The notes under the pieces are model-generated. The model saw only the letters and a program-made list of their open reading frames with translations, searched no databases and was not told where the DNA came from. Positions 23,020 to 31,823 of a stretch of 55,858 nucleotides of DNA are shown one piece after another. Within the stretch, counting starts at the first letter, position 1. Every line of letters starts with the position of its first letter. The position numbers and the translations under genes were made by a program. This DNA is from Actinomycetes bacterium (GTDB lineage Bacteria > Actinomycetota > CALGFH01), in assembly GCA_036000965.1 (NCBI GenBank), contig DASYUT010000346.1, positions 1-55,858 on the forward strand, given 5' to 3'.

Positions 23020-24714
23020 ATGGCCGTCGATGATCCGCGGCCCCAGCACGACGGCCGCTCCCTCGGGGGTCTTCCCAGGTGGACGGGGTGGGACGCGGCG
23101 GCGAGCCTGCCACGATGGGTCCTCTGGAGCGCCGAGGTGCTCGCCATGGTCGCCCTCGCCCTGCTCGCGGCCCGCGTCCGGCACCCCTCCCGGCTGTTCA
23201 CCCACCCGTTCTGGCTCGACGAGAGCTGGGTGGCCGACTCCACCCGGGCACCCTGGGACCAGCTCCGCCTGGTGAGCTTGTCGACGCCGATCGGCTGGAC
23301 CGTGCTGCTGCGCGCCGTGCCCCGCTGGGGGGATGCCGAGCGCTACCGGCTGCTGCCGCTGGTGTTCGCCGTGGCAGGCGCAGTTCCCGCCTGGTTCCTG
23401 GGGCGGCAGCTCGGGCCCGAGCCCCGCGACCCCGTCACGGCCGGGCGGGCTGCCCGCCGCCCGTCATGGGCGCGCTGGATCGGGCCGCCCGTGGCCGGCC
23501 TGGCCGCCGTGCTCGCCCCCACCGCGCTCAGCTACCCCTACCTCAAGCAGTACAGCGCCGAGGCGTTCACCGCGCTGCTGCTCGTCGCCTTGGTCGCCTG
23601 GGTGGAGCGGCGCTGGTCGCCGGTACGGCTGGGCGTCGCGGCGGCCGTCGCCGTGGTGTCGCTGCTGGTCGCCAACACCGCGCTGTTCGTGACCGCGGCC
23701 GTGTTCGGCGGGCTCGCGCTGACCTCGCTGGCCCGGCTGGCCTGGCGGCGGCTCGGCTGGGTCGCCGCGGCCGGTGCCGTGGTCGCCGTCGCCGACGCCT
23801 GGATCTACCGGGCGTCGGTCGCGGCCAGCAACGGCGTGGACATGCAGCGGTACTGGAAGGGGCGGTTCATCCCGTCGACCGAGGGCTGGGACGAGGCGTG
23901 GCGGTTCATCGCCCCGCGGGCGGTCATCGCGATCGAGTCGATCGGGTTCGGGCCCTGGCCGCTCGCGCTCGCCCTGCTCGTGGCCGGGGTGGCCGCGCTC
24001 TGGCGGGCCGGGGCGCCAGCGGCCGCGCTCGTCCTGCCCATCCTCGTGGTCGAGGTCGGGGTCGCCGCGATGCAGCGCCGCTACCCGTTCCTCGAGGCGC
24101 GGACCAGCATGTTCCTGACCGTGCTGGCCACCGTGCTGGCCGCCCTGGGCGTGGCTGCCCTGGCCAGCCTCGCCCTGCGCTGGCGCGGCACGGCCGTGCT
24201 CGGGCTTGCCGTGCTCGTCGGGGCGGGCGCGATCTTCCTTCCCGAGGCGAGGCAGGCGGCCAGGGTCTCCATGTTCGACGAGAACGTCAGGGGCCAGATC
24301 CGGCTCGTCCAGGAGCTGCGCCGGCCCGGCGACGTGGTCGTGCTCGGCAGCATGGCCGCCTACCAGTGGGCCTACTACGGGTCGGAGCAGCCGACGTTCG
24401 TGCCCGCCTCGGGAGCCAGGACGATCCGGTTCGAGGTCGCCTTCCCGGACGACCGGCGCCTGGTGGTGGCTAAGGGGCGGACCCCGAAGTTCGTCAAGCA
24501 GGCGCTGGACAGGGTGCCCGCTGGCACGCGGCGGGCATGGGTCCTGCTCAGTCACGAGGAGCAAATGATCCCGGTCTGGGTGCGGAGCGCGCGGCAGCAC
24601 GGCGGGCGCCTGGCCGCCCCGCCGGCGCACCCGTGTGCCGCCTTCACCGAGGCCGAGCGGGCCAGCGCCGGCGTTTCCGCAGGTCAGTGCCCGATGCTGA
24701 TCCGCTTCGGCTGA
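23020..24714 (+). CDS. GT-C family membrane glycosyltransferase
   Basis: A 564-aa protein from ATG 23020 with an excellent GGGAGGTG box. It has about 10-11 membrane segments. The first extracellular loop contains 'FWLDESWVADSTRAPWDQL', where Asp67-Glu68 is the catalytic-type acidic pair of GT-C enzymes using lipid-linked sugars (PMT/ARNT-like). Another loop reads 'YLKQYSAEAFTALLL', also usual in these proteins. The C-terminal 150 residues are soluble ('PGDVVVLGSMAAYQWAYYGS') and probably extracytoplasmic. It ends 21 bp from a convergent GT2 gene. Substrate unknown; context suggests arabinan- or mannan-type envelope polysaccharide. Confidence 0.8.
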   Translation: MAVDDPRPQHDGRSLGGLPRWTGWDAAASLPRWVLWSAEVLAMVALALLAARVRHPSRLFTHPFWLDESWVADSTRAPWDQLRLVSLSTPIGWTVLLRAVPRWGDAERYRLLPLVFAVAGAVPAWFLGRQLGPEPRDPVTAGRAARRPSWARWIGPPVAGLAAVLAPTALSYPYLKQYSAEAFTALLLVALVAWVERRWSPVRLGVAAAVAVVSLLVANTALFVTAAVFGGLALTSLARLAWRRLGWVAAAGAVVAVADAWIYRASVAASNGVDMQRYWKGRFIPSTEGWDEAWRFIAPRAVIAIESIGFGPWPLALALLVAGVAALWRAGAPAAALVLPILVVEVGVAAMQRRYPFLEARTSMFLTVLATVLAALGVAALASLALRWRGTAVLGLAVLVGAGAIFLPEARQAARVSMFDENVRGQIRLVQELRRPGDVVVLGSMAAYQWAYYGSEQPTFVPASGARTIRFEVAFPDDRRLVVAKGRTPKFVKQALDRVPAGTRRAWVLLSHEEQMIPVWVRSARQHGGRLAAPPAHPCAAFTEAERASAGVSAGQCPMLIRFG

Positions 24715-24735
24715 CGTGTGTCCGCCCATGACCCC

Positions 24736-25611
24736 TCAAGAGCGCCTGTGCCATGGTCGGGTGGATCCCGCCGCTGCCACGGCCGCGCCCGCGGCCCATG
24801 CGGCTGCCTCGCAGGCGCGGAGCACGGCCACGCCCAGGGCGTGGAGCGGATCGGCGGCCAGCAGCCGGCGTTGGCGCCACATCGCGCGGGCGGTGGCGCC
24901 CGCCTGGGCCGACACCGCCCCCGGGTGGGCCCGGCGGTAGGCCGGCAGCCCCCTGCCGTAGTAGAAGCGCTTACGGACCACGCCGGGCAGGGAGAGCCGT
25001 CCCTCGTCGTGGAGGATCAGCGCGTCGGCGCTGGCCAGCCCGGCGCCGTCGGCCAGCATGCGGTTGCGCAGCTCGGCGTCTTCGGTGCCGGCCAGCCAGG
25101 TAGCGAAGCCGCCGGTCCGGCGCAGGTAGGCGGTTGCCACCAGCCGGGGCGCCTCGATCCGGGGCTCGCCCGCGTAGCAGCGTCGCTCCAGGGCGCGGCA
25201 GCGGGCCCAGAAGCCCGAGCCGGTGCTCGCCTCCGTGACGAACACGCCGGTCGCCCCGGCGTCCCGGGCGGCGGCCAGCGACCGCTCGACCACGTCGGGC
25301 GCCAGCTCCATGTCGGAGTCGATCCAGAGCACCCAGTCGCCGGCGGCCCGGGCGATGCCGGCGTTGCGCTGCGCGCTGCGCTCCGGGCCGGCCCGGAGGA
25401 CCACGTCGGCCAGGCGCGCGGCAACCGGCCAGGTCGCGTCCGAGCTGCCGTTGTCGACCACGATCAGCTGGATGTCCGGGTGGGTCTGGGCCCGCACCGC
25501 GCGCAGGCAGGCCTCGATGGTCCGCCCCGAGTCGCGGGTGGGCACCACCACCGACACCAGGGGAGCGCCGGTTCGCCCCGCGCTCCCGGGTGCGGCCGGG
25601 CCGGCGCTCAC
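24736..25611 (-). CDS. Glycosyltransferase family 2
   Basis: A 291-aa GT-A enzyme. It opens 'PLVSVVVPTRDSGRTIEACL' (about 19-38), then 'IQLIVVDNGSSDATW', 'GPERSAQRNAGIARAAGDWV' and 'LWIDSDMELAPDVV', containing the DxD-type metal motif (DSD). The region 'GFATWLAGTEDAELRNRML' carries the family's ED acceptor-activation motif. GTG 25611 overlaps the upstream stop by 4 bp (GTGA), making it the third gene of a tightly coupled operon with the AftD homologue. Acts in the cytoplasm on a nucleotide sugar; acceptor unknown. Confidence 0.87.
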   Translation of the reverse strand: MSAGPAAPGSAGRTGAPLVSVVVPTRDSGRTIEACLRAVRAQTHPDIQLIVVDNGSSDATWPVAARLADVVLRAGPERSAQRNAGIARAAGDWVLWIDSDMELAPDVVERSLAAARDAGATGVFVTEASTGSGFWARCRALERRCYAGEPRIEAPRLVATAYLRRTGGFATWLAGTEDAELRNRMLADGAGLASADALILHDEGRLSLPGVVRKRFYYGRGLPAYRRAHPGAVSAQAGATARAMWRQRRLLAADPLHALGVAVLRACEAAAWAAGAAVAAAGSTRPWHRRS

Positions 25612-26054
25612 CGGTCGGCTCCGCGCCCTGGGCGCTCGACGTAGGGGTCCAGCTCGGGCGCTGGCCTGCGCACGGCCAGGCTGCGGCGCTCGCCCGTGGC
25701 GGTCTCGCCCGTGGCGGTCTCGCCCGGCCGGTCCGGGAGCCGCTCGGGCGGCCGGACGTCGCGCAGGATCCCGAGGACGAGCAGGGCCAGGGCTGCCCCG
25801 GCCAGGCCGTGGGCGACCGGGTTGCCGCTGGCGAAGTCCGGGCTGACCGTGGCCGGCGTGGGCAGGCCGCGGGCGAGCACGGCCAGCGGGACCAGCCCGA
25901 ACAGCACCAGCGAGAGGCGCAGGAGCTGGCGCGGGGACGGCGCCCTGAACCAGTCCCAGGCCGCGATGGCCACGCCGGCCAGCAGCCCGGCCCAGCCGCC
26001 CAGCAGCCAGAGCACCGCGACCAGGGGCAGCGCCGGCCCGAGCCGCCCGCTCAT
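25608..26054 (-). CDS. Small multi-pass membrane protein in the AftD operon
   Basis: A 148-aa protein. It has four hydrophobic segments at about 5-20, 20-36, 45-65 and 82-100, with 'AAWDWFRAPSPRQLLRLSLV' between. A hydrophilic C-terminal tail of about 45 residues contains a GETATGETATGE tandem encoded by a 15-bp duplication. ATG 26054 overlaps the AftD stop (ATGA) and its own stop overlaps the GT2 start (GTGA). I do not recognise the family. Position between two glycosyltransferases suggests an accessory or scaffold role in the same pathway. Confidence 0.7.
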   Translation of the reverse strand: MSGRLGPALPLVAVLWLLGGWAGLLAGVAIAAWDWFRAPSPRQLLRLSLVLFGLVPLAVLARGLPTPATVSPDFASGNPVAHGLAGAALALLVLGILRDVRPPERLPDRPGETATGETATGERRSLAVRRPAPELDPYVERPGRGADR

Positions 26055-29000
26055 GCGCCCCCACCCTCGTTGCCGTCCGGCAGGCCAGGCGTGCCTCCCG
26101 GCAGGGCCAGGCGTGCCTCCCGGGAGCGCGCCTCCGGTCCCCCTCCCTCCTTCGGCACGCCGAGGCGCGCCTCCGGTTCCCCTCCCCCTCTCGGCACGCG
26201 GACGCGTCTCGGCACGCGGACGCGCGCCTCCGGTTCCCGGCCGCGCCGGACAGCGCCCACGCCGGCGAGCAGGACCAGCACGAGGGCGAGCCCGGCCAGG
26301 GAGGCAACCAGCGAGAGCCGGGCCCAGCGCTGCGGGGCGAAGTCGATCGCGACCAGGTGGGCCCGGGTGTCCGGGATGCGCCAGCCGGCCGAGTACCCGT
26401 CGACCACCGCCGGCGGCCCCAGCGGCAGCCCGTCGATCGTGGCGCGCCAGCGGGGATCCCAGCCCTGCCCGAGCACCAGGTAGTAAGGGCCGTCCGCAGC
26501 CTCGGTGGTCAGCGTGGTCCGGGTTGGTGTGGCCGAGGTGACGGTGATCCGGGGCGGGGCCGGAGCCGCCCCTTGGGCTCTGCGCGCCTTGCCGTCGCCG
26601 TCGCCGGTGGAGGAGAGACCGAGCAGGTCGATCAGCCACCCGGGCTCGGCCCTGAGCCGGTGCTCCCCGGCCCGGAGGCGCAGCGGCGGTTCCCCCGGGC
26701 ACGGGCCCACCGCCAGGGCGGCCCCGTTCACGAGCTGCTCGAAGGTGCCCTTCACGGCGAGGCGGAGCGGGGCGCCGTCGACCTTGGCCACTTGCGCGCA
26801 GCCCTTGAGCGGCCCAGGCCTGGCGGGCCGGAGCTCCACCCCCGGGGCCTCGATCTCGCTGATTCGCACCCCGCCGCCGAGGCCGGCGACCTCGATGATG
26901 GTGAGCCGGAGCCGGCTCGCCCGGCGCTTGGGGAAGTCGATCCGCGCCGCCCCGGAGTGCAGGCGGACCCGGCGCGGCTCCCCGTCGTCGATCGACAGCT
27001 CGGCCTGGACGGCCACGTCGGCGCCCTGCCGGTCCTTGAGCGACGCTGGCACGTCCTGCCTGACGACGACGTGGTCGAGGTCGCGCTCGGGGAACGAGAC
27101 CTCGATCCGCTCCCCAGGCCCGCGACCGGCCGGGACCCAGGCGGTGTCCCGGTTGCCGTCGAACGCGGCTGAGGCGCGCACCTCCAGCGAGTCGAACGCG
27201 AGCGACGACGAGCGCGCCACCACCTCATTGGGCAGGCCCGCGAGCTGGTCGACGACCGGCTCGGGCAGGCCGGGGCCGGCCGTCACCCGGCCGGCGACGC
27301 CGAACGAGCGCTCGTCGGGCAGCCAGAAGCGGCGGTCGACCACCCGCTCCTCGTCGTCGCCGGCCTGCCCCGGGTCCCCGGCCGCCCTGGTCATGACGAC
27401 GTCGAGAGGGGTGGCGGCGAGCCGCTTGCCCGCGCCCTTGTCGAGCGAGCCGGCCAGCTCGCGGAAACGCTCGGGCATGCGGACGCCCTCGGCGACCCGT
27501 ACCCCGGGGATGTCGATCTCGTAGAAGCCGACCGGGTTCAGGCCGGCCCCGCCCCGCACCCCGGTGATCTCGACGGTGGCGCCCCAGGTCTCGGTCTCCG
27601 GCACGGGCACGACGACCTCGGGCTGGGCCGGGACCTGGGCGTCCTGGGTGCGGCCGTCGAGCTTGATCCGCACGCTCGAGACCTGGGCCGGGCTGCCCTG
27701 CAGGGGGCGGAGGGTGAGGCGGGAGACCTTCACCCGCCGGCCGAACTCGATGGTGATCGACTGGCCCACGGCGGTCCCGTAGGCACCGGTGACCCAGGCC
27801 GTCCGGGGGTCGCCGTCGAACGCGAGCGCGGGCTTGCCCCAGGGGGCCAGCCCGAAGGGGATGCCCGAGCTGGTCGCGGTCACCGCGCGGGCGCCTTCGA
27901 GCTCGGCCACGCTCTGGTCGGCGGGGTCGTCGAACAGGGTGAGGGAGGCGCCCGGCCCGCCGCCCGAGGTGGGTGAGGCGACCGGCTGGTCGGCCCGGAG
28001 CGTCGGGGAGTACGAGGTGCCGGCCCGGTGGGTGTCCCAGGCCCGGCGCCGGTTCGAGTCGGTGAGCACGATGCGGGCGCCGTCGTCCAGGGCCAGCGCG
28101 GTCTCGTCGAGGCTGGCCGACCCGAGCAGCCGGAACGGCGGCTGGCCGCGCAGGAGCCCCAGGCGCCCGAGCGACGGCAGGGCGAAGCTGTCCCCGTCGA
28201 CCAGCACGACGCCCTGGGCCGGCTCGGTCCGCAGCACGGGCCGGGCACGAGCCACCGACCAGCGCTCGAGGGGGGTGAGCGCGGCGTCACCCTCCGCGGC
28301 GCCCGCCGGTGCGACGGTGTGCTCGCCGGGCCGGCCGTAGGAGGCCTCCCGGCGCAGGTCCGGGTCGCGGCGGAGGGCGGCGGCCAGCGCCGACGGCGGC
28401 GCGCCCCCCTCGGCCTCCCAGACCCGGTCGTAGCGGGCGAGCACCTCGCTGGCGCCCAGGTAGCGAGCCATCGCGCTCACCGTCCCGTCGGGGGCGCCGG
28501 TGGCCAGGGCCACGTCGAGGGCGGCGAGGAAGTTGGCCTGCTCGCGGGAGCCGTTGGGGACCGTGGAGCGCAGCACCGACGACCTGGCCAGCAGCGAGCC
28601 GTCGAGGTCGTCGGGACCGCGCATCCCCCAGCGGTAGTCCGCCTGGACCTGGCCCGGGAGCATCAGCACCCGGGTCGACGCCGGCCCGCGGTCGAGGTCG
28701 CTGGCCGCCTGCCGCCAGTACCCGGGGATCCGGTAGCCGGCCAGGTTGAGCCCGCCGGTCCAGGCGGGCAGGACGGCCACGGCCAGGACGACCGCCATGG
28801 CCACCACCGCCCCGGCCATGCGCTCGTACGGCGCCCGCCCGTCGTGGAGCGCCCGCCCGTCGTGGAGCGCCCGCCGCCCGCCCCCGCCCGTCCTCCTGGT
28901 CGAGAGCCAGACGGCCAGCTCGGCGGCGCCGAGCGCGATCAGCAGGGTCAGGGCGAGCGCGACCAGGGCGCCGGCCTTGTTGGTGGTCCTGAACGCGATC

Positions 29001-30211
29001 GCCCCTGGCAGCCGCTCGAACGCGGCCTCGAGCAGCCGCCCGAACGGCGAGGGTGCGCCCGGCGGGAACAGCCCGACCATCACCGGCGCGGCCACCGCGA
29101 GCAGGTAGGCCGACAGCGCCCTGGCCCTGGCCCGCGAGGCCAGGGCGGCCGCGGCCGCGGCGGCCGGGACCGCGAAGGAGGCGAGCACCACCAGCGGGTT
29201 GGTCAGGTAGGTGACCAGGCCGGGCAGGAACGGCTGGTCGCCCGTGCGGCCGTACAGGGTCCACAGGCCGAGCAGGCGGAGCGTCTCGGCCCAGGACGAC
29301 GCTCCCGCCACGTCGCGGGGGGTCTCAGTGGTGGCGGCGATGGCCGCGCCGCTGGCGCTGGCCAGCGCCGCCGGCACCAGCCAGTACAGCGACACGAGCA
29401 GCGTGAGGGAGAGGCAGCGGCCGGTGGCCGCGCCGAGGTCGCGCCATGCCGTGCCAAGGGCGTGCCGCTCGTACGCGAGGTAGCAGGGCACGGCCAGCAG
29501 CATGAACAACGGGACCACGCCGGCGTTCATGCCTCCGCAGAGGGCGAAGGCGAGCGCGAAGGCGGCCGGCGCGCGCCACGACCGGGGCCGGCGCACGCTG
29601 CGGGCGAGCGCCAGCAGCAGCCAGGGCAGGAACGCGTAGGGCACCAGGATCGGGTTGGTCGCCCCGGCCACGACCACGTAGGGGTTGGCGACGTACACCA
29701 CGGCGGCGGTCACCCGCCCGGCCACGTTCGAGCGACCGGCGCTCGCCCTACCCGTGTCGGCACCGGCGCTCGCCCCACCTGTGTCGGCACCGTCGCGCGC
29801 GACCTCGTGGAACAGCCGGACCGCGCCCCACCCGGCGGCGAGCAGCAGCAGCGCCCGCCACAGGCGCACGGCGAGCCAGGGCTCGGCGCCCAGGGCGCGC
29901 AGGCCGGCCAGGGCGAGGGCGGCCGGGGCGAGGCCGGTGTCGAAGTTGGGCTGGCCGAGGTATGGGTCGGGCGACCAGGTCGACAGGGCCGTACCCAGGG
30001 CCCGCGCCGGCGCCAGGTACAGCTCCGGCTTGGTGTCGGGGGTGAACAAGCCCCGGTCGGTGAGGAAGAGGACGGCGAGCGCGAGCGCGGCGAAGGCCAG
30101 GTAGGCGACCGGCTCGGTGAGCTGGTCGGGAAGCCGCCTCCGGAGCCACCCCGGGCGGCGGTCCGGCTTGGTCGGCCGGATCGGCCGGTCGAGCCGCCGC
30201 AGCTCGCTCAC
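26051..30211 (-). CDS. AftD-type alpha-(1->3)-arabinofuranosyltransferase homologue (DUF3367)
   Basis: A 1386-aa polytopic protein, close in length to mycobacterial AftD. After a basic N-terminus comes the hallmark luminal loop 'DRGLFTPDTKPELYLAP', then 'WSPDPYLGQPNFDTG' (about 45-85), the GT-C catalytic region of this family. Membrane helices fill about 30-510. The long extracytoplasmic part holds two discoidin-like carbohydrate-binding modules, near 815 ('IEFGRRVKVSRLTLRPL') and 1040 ('SFPERDLDHVVVRQD'). A final helix (about 1297-1320) precedes a repeat-rich cytoplasmic tail. In mycobacteria AftD adds arabinofuranose from decaprenyl-phospho-arabinose to arabinan chains; homologues occur in actinobacteria without mycolic acids. 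GTG 30211 follows a purine-rich box. First of three overlapping genes. In-frame tandem repeats occur at three loops. Confidence 0.88.
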   Translation of the reverse strand: MSELRRLDRPIRPTKPDRRPGWLRRRLPDQLTEPVAYLAFAALALAVLFLTDRGLFTPDTKPELYLAPARALGTALSTWSPDPYLGQPNFDTGLAPAALALAGLRALGAEPWLAVRLWRALLLLAAGWGAVRLFHEVARDGADTGGASAGADTGRASAGRSNVAGRVTAAVVYVANPYVVVAGATNPILVPYAFLPWLLLALARSVRRPRSWRAPAAFALAFALCGGMNAGVVPLFMLLAVPCYLAYERHALGTAWRDLGAATGRCLSLTLLVSLYWLVPAALASASGAAIAATTETPRDVAGASSWAETLRLLGLWTLYGRTGDQPFLPGLVTYLTNPLVVLASFAVPAAAAAAALASRARARALSAYLLAVAAPVMVGLFPPGAPSPFGRLLEAAFERLPGAIAFRTTNKAGALVALALTLLIALGAAELAVWLSTRRTGGGGRRALHDGRALHDGRAPYERMAGAVVAMAVVLAVAVLPAWTGGLNLAGYRIPGYWRQAASDLDRGPASTRVLMLPGQVQADYRWGMRGPDDLDGSLLARSSVLRSTVPNGSREQANFLAALDVALATGAPDGTVSAMARYLGASEVLARYDRVWEAEGGAPPSALAAALRRDPDLRREASYGRPGEHTVAPAGAAEGDAALTPLERWSVARARPVLRTEPAQGVVLVDGDSFALPSLGRLGLLRGQPPFRLLGSASLDETALALDDGARIVLTDSNRRRAWDTHRAGTSYSPTLRADQPVASPTSGGGPGASLTLFDDPADQSVAELEGARAVTATSSGIPFGLAPWGKPALAFDGDPRTAWVTGAYGTAVGQSITIEFGRRVKVSRLTLRPLQGSPAQVSSVRIKLDGRTQDAQVPAQPEVVVPVPETETWGATVEITGVRGGAGLNPVGFYEIDIPGVRVAEGVRMPERFRELAGSLDKGAGKRLAATPLDVVMTRAAGDPGQAGDDEERVVDRRFWLPDERSFGVAGRVTAGPGLPEPVVDQLAGLPNEVVARSSSLAFDSLEVRASAAFDGNRDTAWVPAGRGPGERIEVSFPERDLDHVVVRQDVPASLKDRQGADVAVQAELSIDDGEPRRVRLHSGAARIDFPKRRASRLRLTIIEVAGLGGGVRISEIEAPGVELRPARPGPLKGCAQVAKVDGAPLRLAVKGTFEQLVNGAALAVGPCPGEPPLRLRAGEHRLRAEPGWLIDLLGLSSTGDGDGKARRAQGAAPAPPRITVTSATPTRTTLTTEAADGPYYLVLGQGWDPRWRATIDGLPLGPPAVVDGYSAGWRIPDTRAHLVAIDFAPQRWARLSLVASLAGLALVLVLLAGVGAVRRGREPEARVRVPRRVRVPRGGGEPEARLGVPKEGGGPEARSREARLALPGGTPGLPDGNEGGGA

Positions 30212-30248
30212 TGGCGCACCCCCCTGGCTCCTCCTGCGCCCGCCGGGC

Positions 30249-31823
30249 TCACCGGCCCGGACCCGGACGGGGCCGGCGCTCGACGAGCCAGCCGGAGACG
30301 AGCACGGTCCCGGCCCCTCCAAGCGCCACCCCCACGATCTGGAGCACCGAACCGTGCAGGGCCACGGAGCCGAGGCCGATCTCGGCCACCACCGCGGCCA
30401 GCAGGACCCGGTTCAGGCGGGGGTCGGCCGTGGCGATCCCGGAGAACAGCACGAGCTGGACCAGGGCGAGGCAGGTGCCGAGGGCGGCGAACAACGGCAG
30501 CGCCGGGCCCACGGCGAGGTAGGCCTGCCCGAACGGGAGCGTCGCGGCCAGCTGCGGTGCGACCGCCGCGCCGGCCACCAGCAGCGCGCCGAACCCGGCC
30601 ATGGCGGCAGCGGCCCGGCCGAGCAGCCGCCTGCGGTCGCCGGTGGTGCACAGCCGGGGGAAGACGATGGTGACCACGAACTGCGGCGCCCAGTAGGCGA
30701 TCTTGGCCACCACCGCACCGGCCGCGTACAGCCCCGACTCGTCCCCGCCCAGGTAGTGCCTGGCCAGCAGCACGTCCACGTTGGCGAGCAGCAGCAGGCC
30801 GAGGATGGCCATGGCCGCCCCCACTACCTCGCGCCCGATGCGGAGCGGGAGCAGGCGACCGAGGCCGGGCATGGTGCGCGCGCGACCAAAGCCGGGCGTG
30901 GTGCGCACGCGACCCAGGGCCGTCTCCACCCCGGCAAGCGTCGGGCGCACGAAGGCCAGCGCCAGGAGCATTGCCAGCAGCGAGCCGGCCGCCGCGCCGG
31001 CGAGCGCACCGCTCACCCCGCCGCCCGCCCGCACCAGGCCGATCCCGGCGGCCAGTTTGCCGGCGGCCGCGGCGAGCAGGACGGCGGCGAGCGCGGCGAA
31101 GCGCTCCCGACCCTGCAGCATGCCCTGGACGGCCGCGAGCACCGGGAGCGGGGCCACGGCGACCGCGAGCCACAGGATCGGCGCGACCGAGCCCAGGCGG
31201 AGATAGCCGCTGAGCCAGGGCCCGGCCGCGACCGTGACCAGCCCGAGCCCGACCCCCACGGCCAGGACGGTGGTCAGCGTCCTGGACCACAGGTCGGCGA
31301 CGGCTCGGTCCCCGGCCTCATGCGTTTCGGACGGCGGGGGCTTGCGCGTCTCAGGGGACCGGGTCTTGGGCGCCTGAGGCATCCGGGTCTTGGGCGCCTC
31401 GGGCGAGGGGGCCTCGCGCGCTTCAGGCGAGGTGGCGCGGAGCGCGGTGTGGCGGGCCACGACCGCCTGCAGGGCGTAGCCGGGGACGGTGCCGATCACC
31501 ACCAGCGCCAGCAGCGCGCCGAGGGCACCGTAGCCGGACGGGCCCAGCATGCGGGCCATGACCAGGTTGTACGTGTAGTTCATCCCGTTGGCGACCGCCA
31601 TGGCAGGCGCCACCACGAGCGCGGCCCGCACGAGCGAGCGCGCGAGGCCCCCTCGCCCGAGGCGCCCAAGACCCGGATGCCTCAGGCGCCCAAGACCCGG
31701 TCCCCTGAGACGCGCAAGCCCCCGCCGTCCGAAACGCATGAGGCCGAGCCGCCCAGGCGCGCGACTGCTGCCGACGGGCAGGCCGGTCCCGGTCGCCGGC
31801 AGCTCCCGGTCGCCCGAGGTCAA
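30249..31823 (-). CDS. Polysaccharide flippase (MVF/PST-like) with an inverted-repeat-bounded segment
   Basis: A 524-aa membrane protein with about 12-13 helices. 'YNLVMARMLGPSGYGALGAL', 'LARHYLGGDESGLYAAGAVV' and 'FVVTIVFPRLCTTGDRRRLL' are typical of polysaccharide-export flippases (Wzx/MurJ superfamily). TTG 31823 overlaps the methyltransferase stop (TTGA), matching the coupling style here, although ATG 31739 is an alternative. The first 60 residues are Arg/Gly/Leu-rich repeats. An unusual hydrophilic insert ('EAPKTRMPQAPKTRSPETRK') lies after the second helix. Both stretches are encoded by the two arms of a perfect 110-bp inverted repeat. Presumably moves the lipid-linked glycan made by the neighbouring transferases. 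Confidence 0.8.
   Translation of the reverse strand: MTSGDRELPATGTGLPVGSSRAPGRLGLMRFGRRGLARLRGPGLGRLRHPGLGRLGRGGLARSLVRAALVVAPAMAVANGMNYTYNLVMARMLGPSGYGALGALLALVVIGTVPGYALQAVVARHTALRATSPEAREAPSPEAPKTRMPQAPKTRSPETRKPPPSETHEAGDRAVADLWSRTLTTVLAVGVGLGLVTVAAGPWLSGYLRLGSVAPILWLAVAVAPLPVLAAVQGMLQGRERFAALAAVLLAAAAGKLAAGIGLVRAGGGVSGALAGAAAGSLLAMLLALAFVRPTLAGVETALGRVRTTPGFGRARTMPGLGRLLPLRIGREVVGAAMAILGLLLLANVDVLLARHYLGGDESGLYAAGAVVAKIAYWAPQFVVTIVFPRLCTTGDRRRLLGRAAAAMAGFGALLVAGAAVAPQLAATLPFGQAYLAVGPALPLFAALGTCLALVQLVLFSGIATADPRLNRVLLAAVVAEIGLGSVALHGSVLQIVGVALGGAGTVLVSGWLVERRPRPGPGR
31313..31422. repeat. Left arm of a 110-bp perfect inverted repeat
   Basis: The sequence is the exact reverse complement of 31637-31746. 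On the coding (minus) strand it encodes the hydrophilic insert rich in Pro, Lys, Thr and Glu after the second helix of the flippase. Internally it contains two copies of GGGTCTTGGGCGCCT. Confidence 0.95.
31637..31746. repeat. Right arm of a 110-bp perfect inverted repeat
   Basis: The sequence is the exact reverse complement of 31313-31422, with 214 bp between the arms. On the coding strand it encodes the Arg/Gly/Leu-rich N-terminal repeat of the flippase (LARLRGPGLGRLRHPGLG). The flanks diverge at once on both sides. Confidence 0.95.

Noticed and set aside
28028-30673. Long plus-strand open frame opposite the AftD homologue
   Set aside because: The text is Gly/Arg/Gln-rich without any domain, while the minus strand encodes a full-length AftD with helices and carbohydrate modules.
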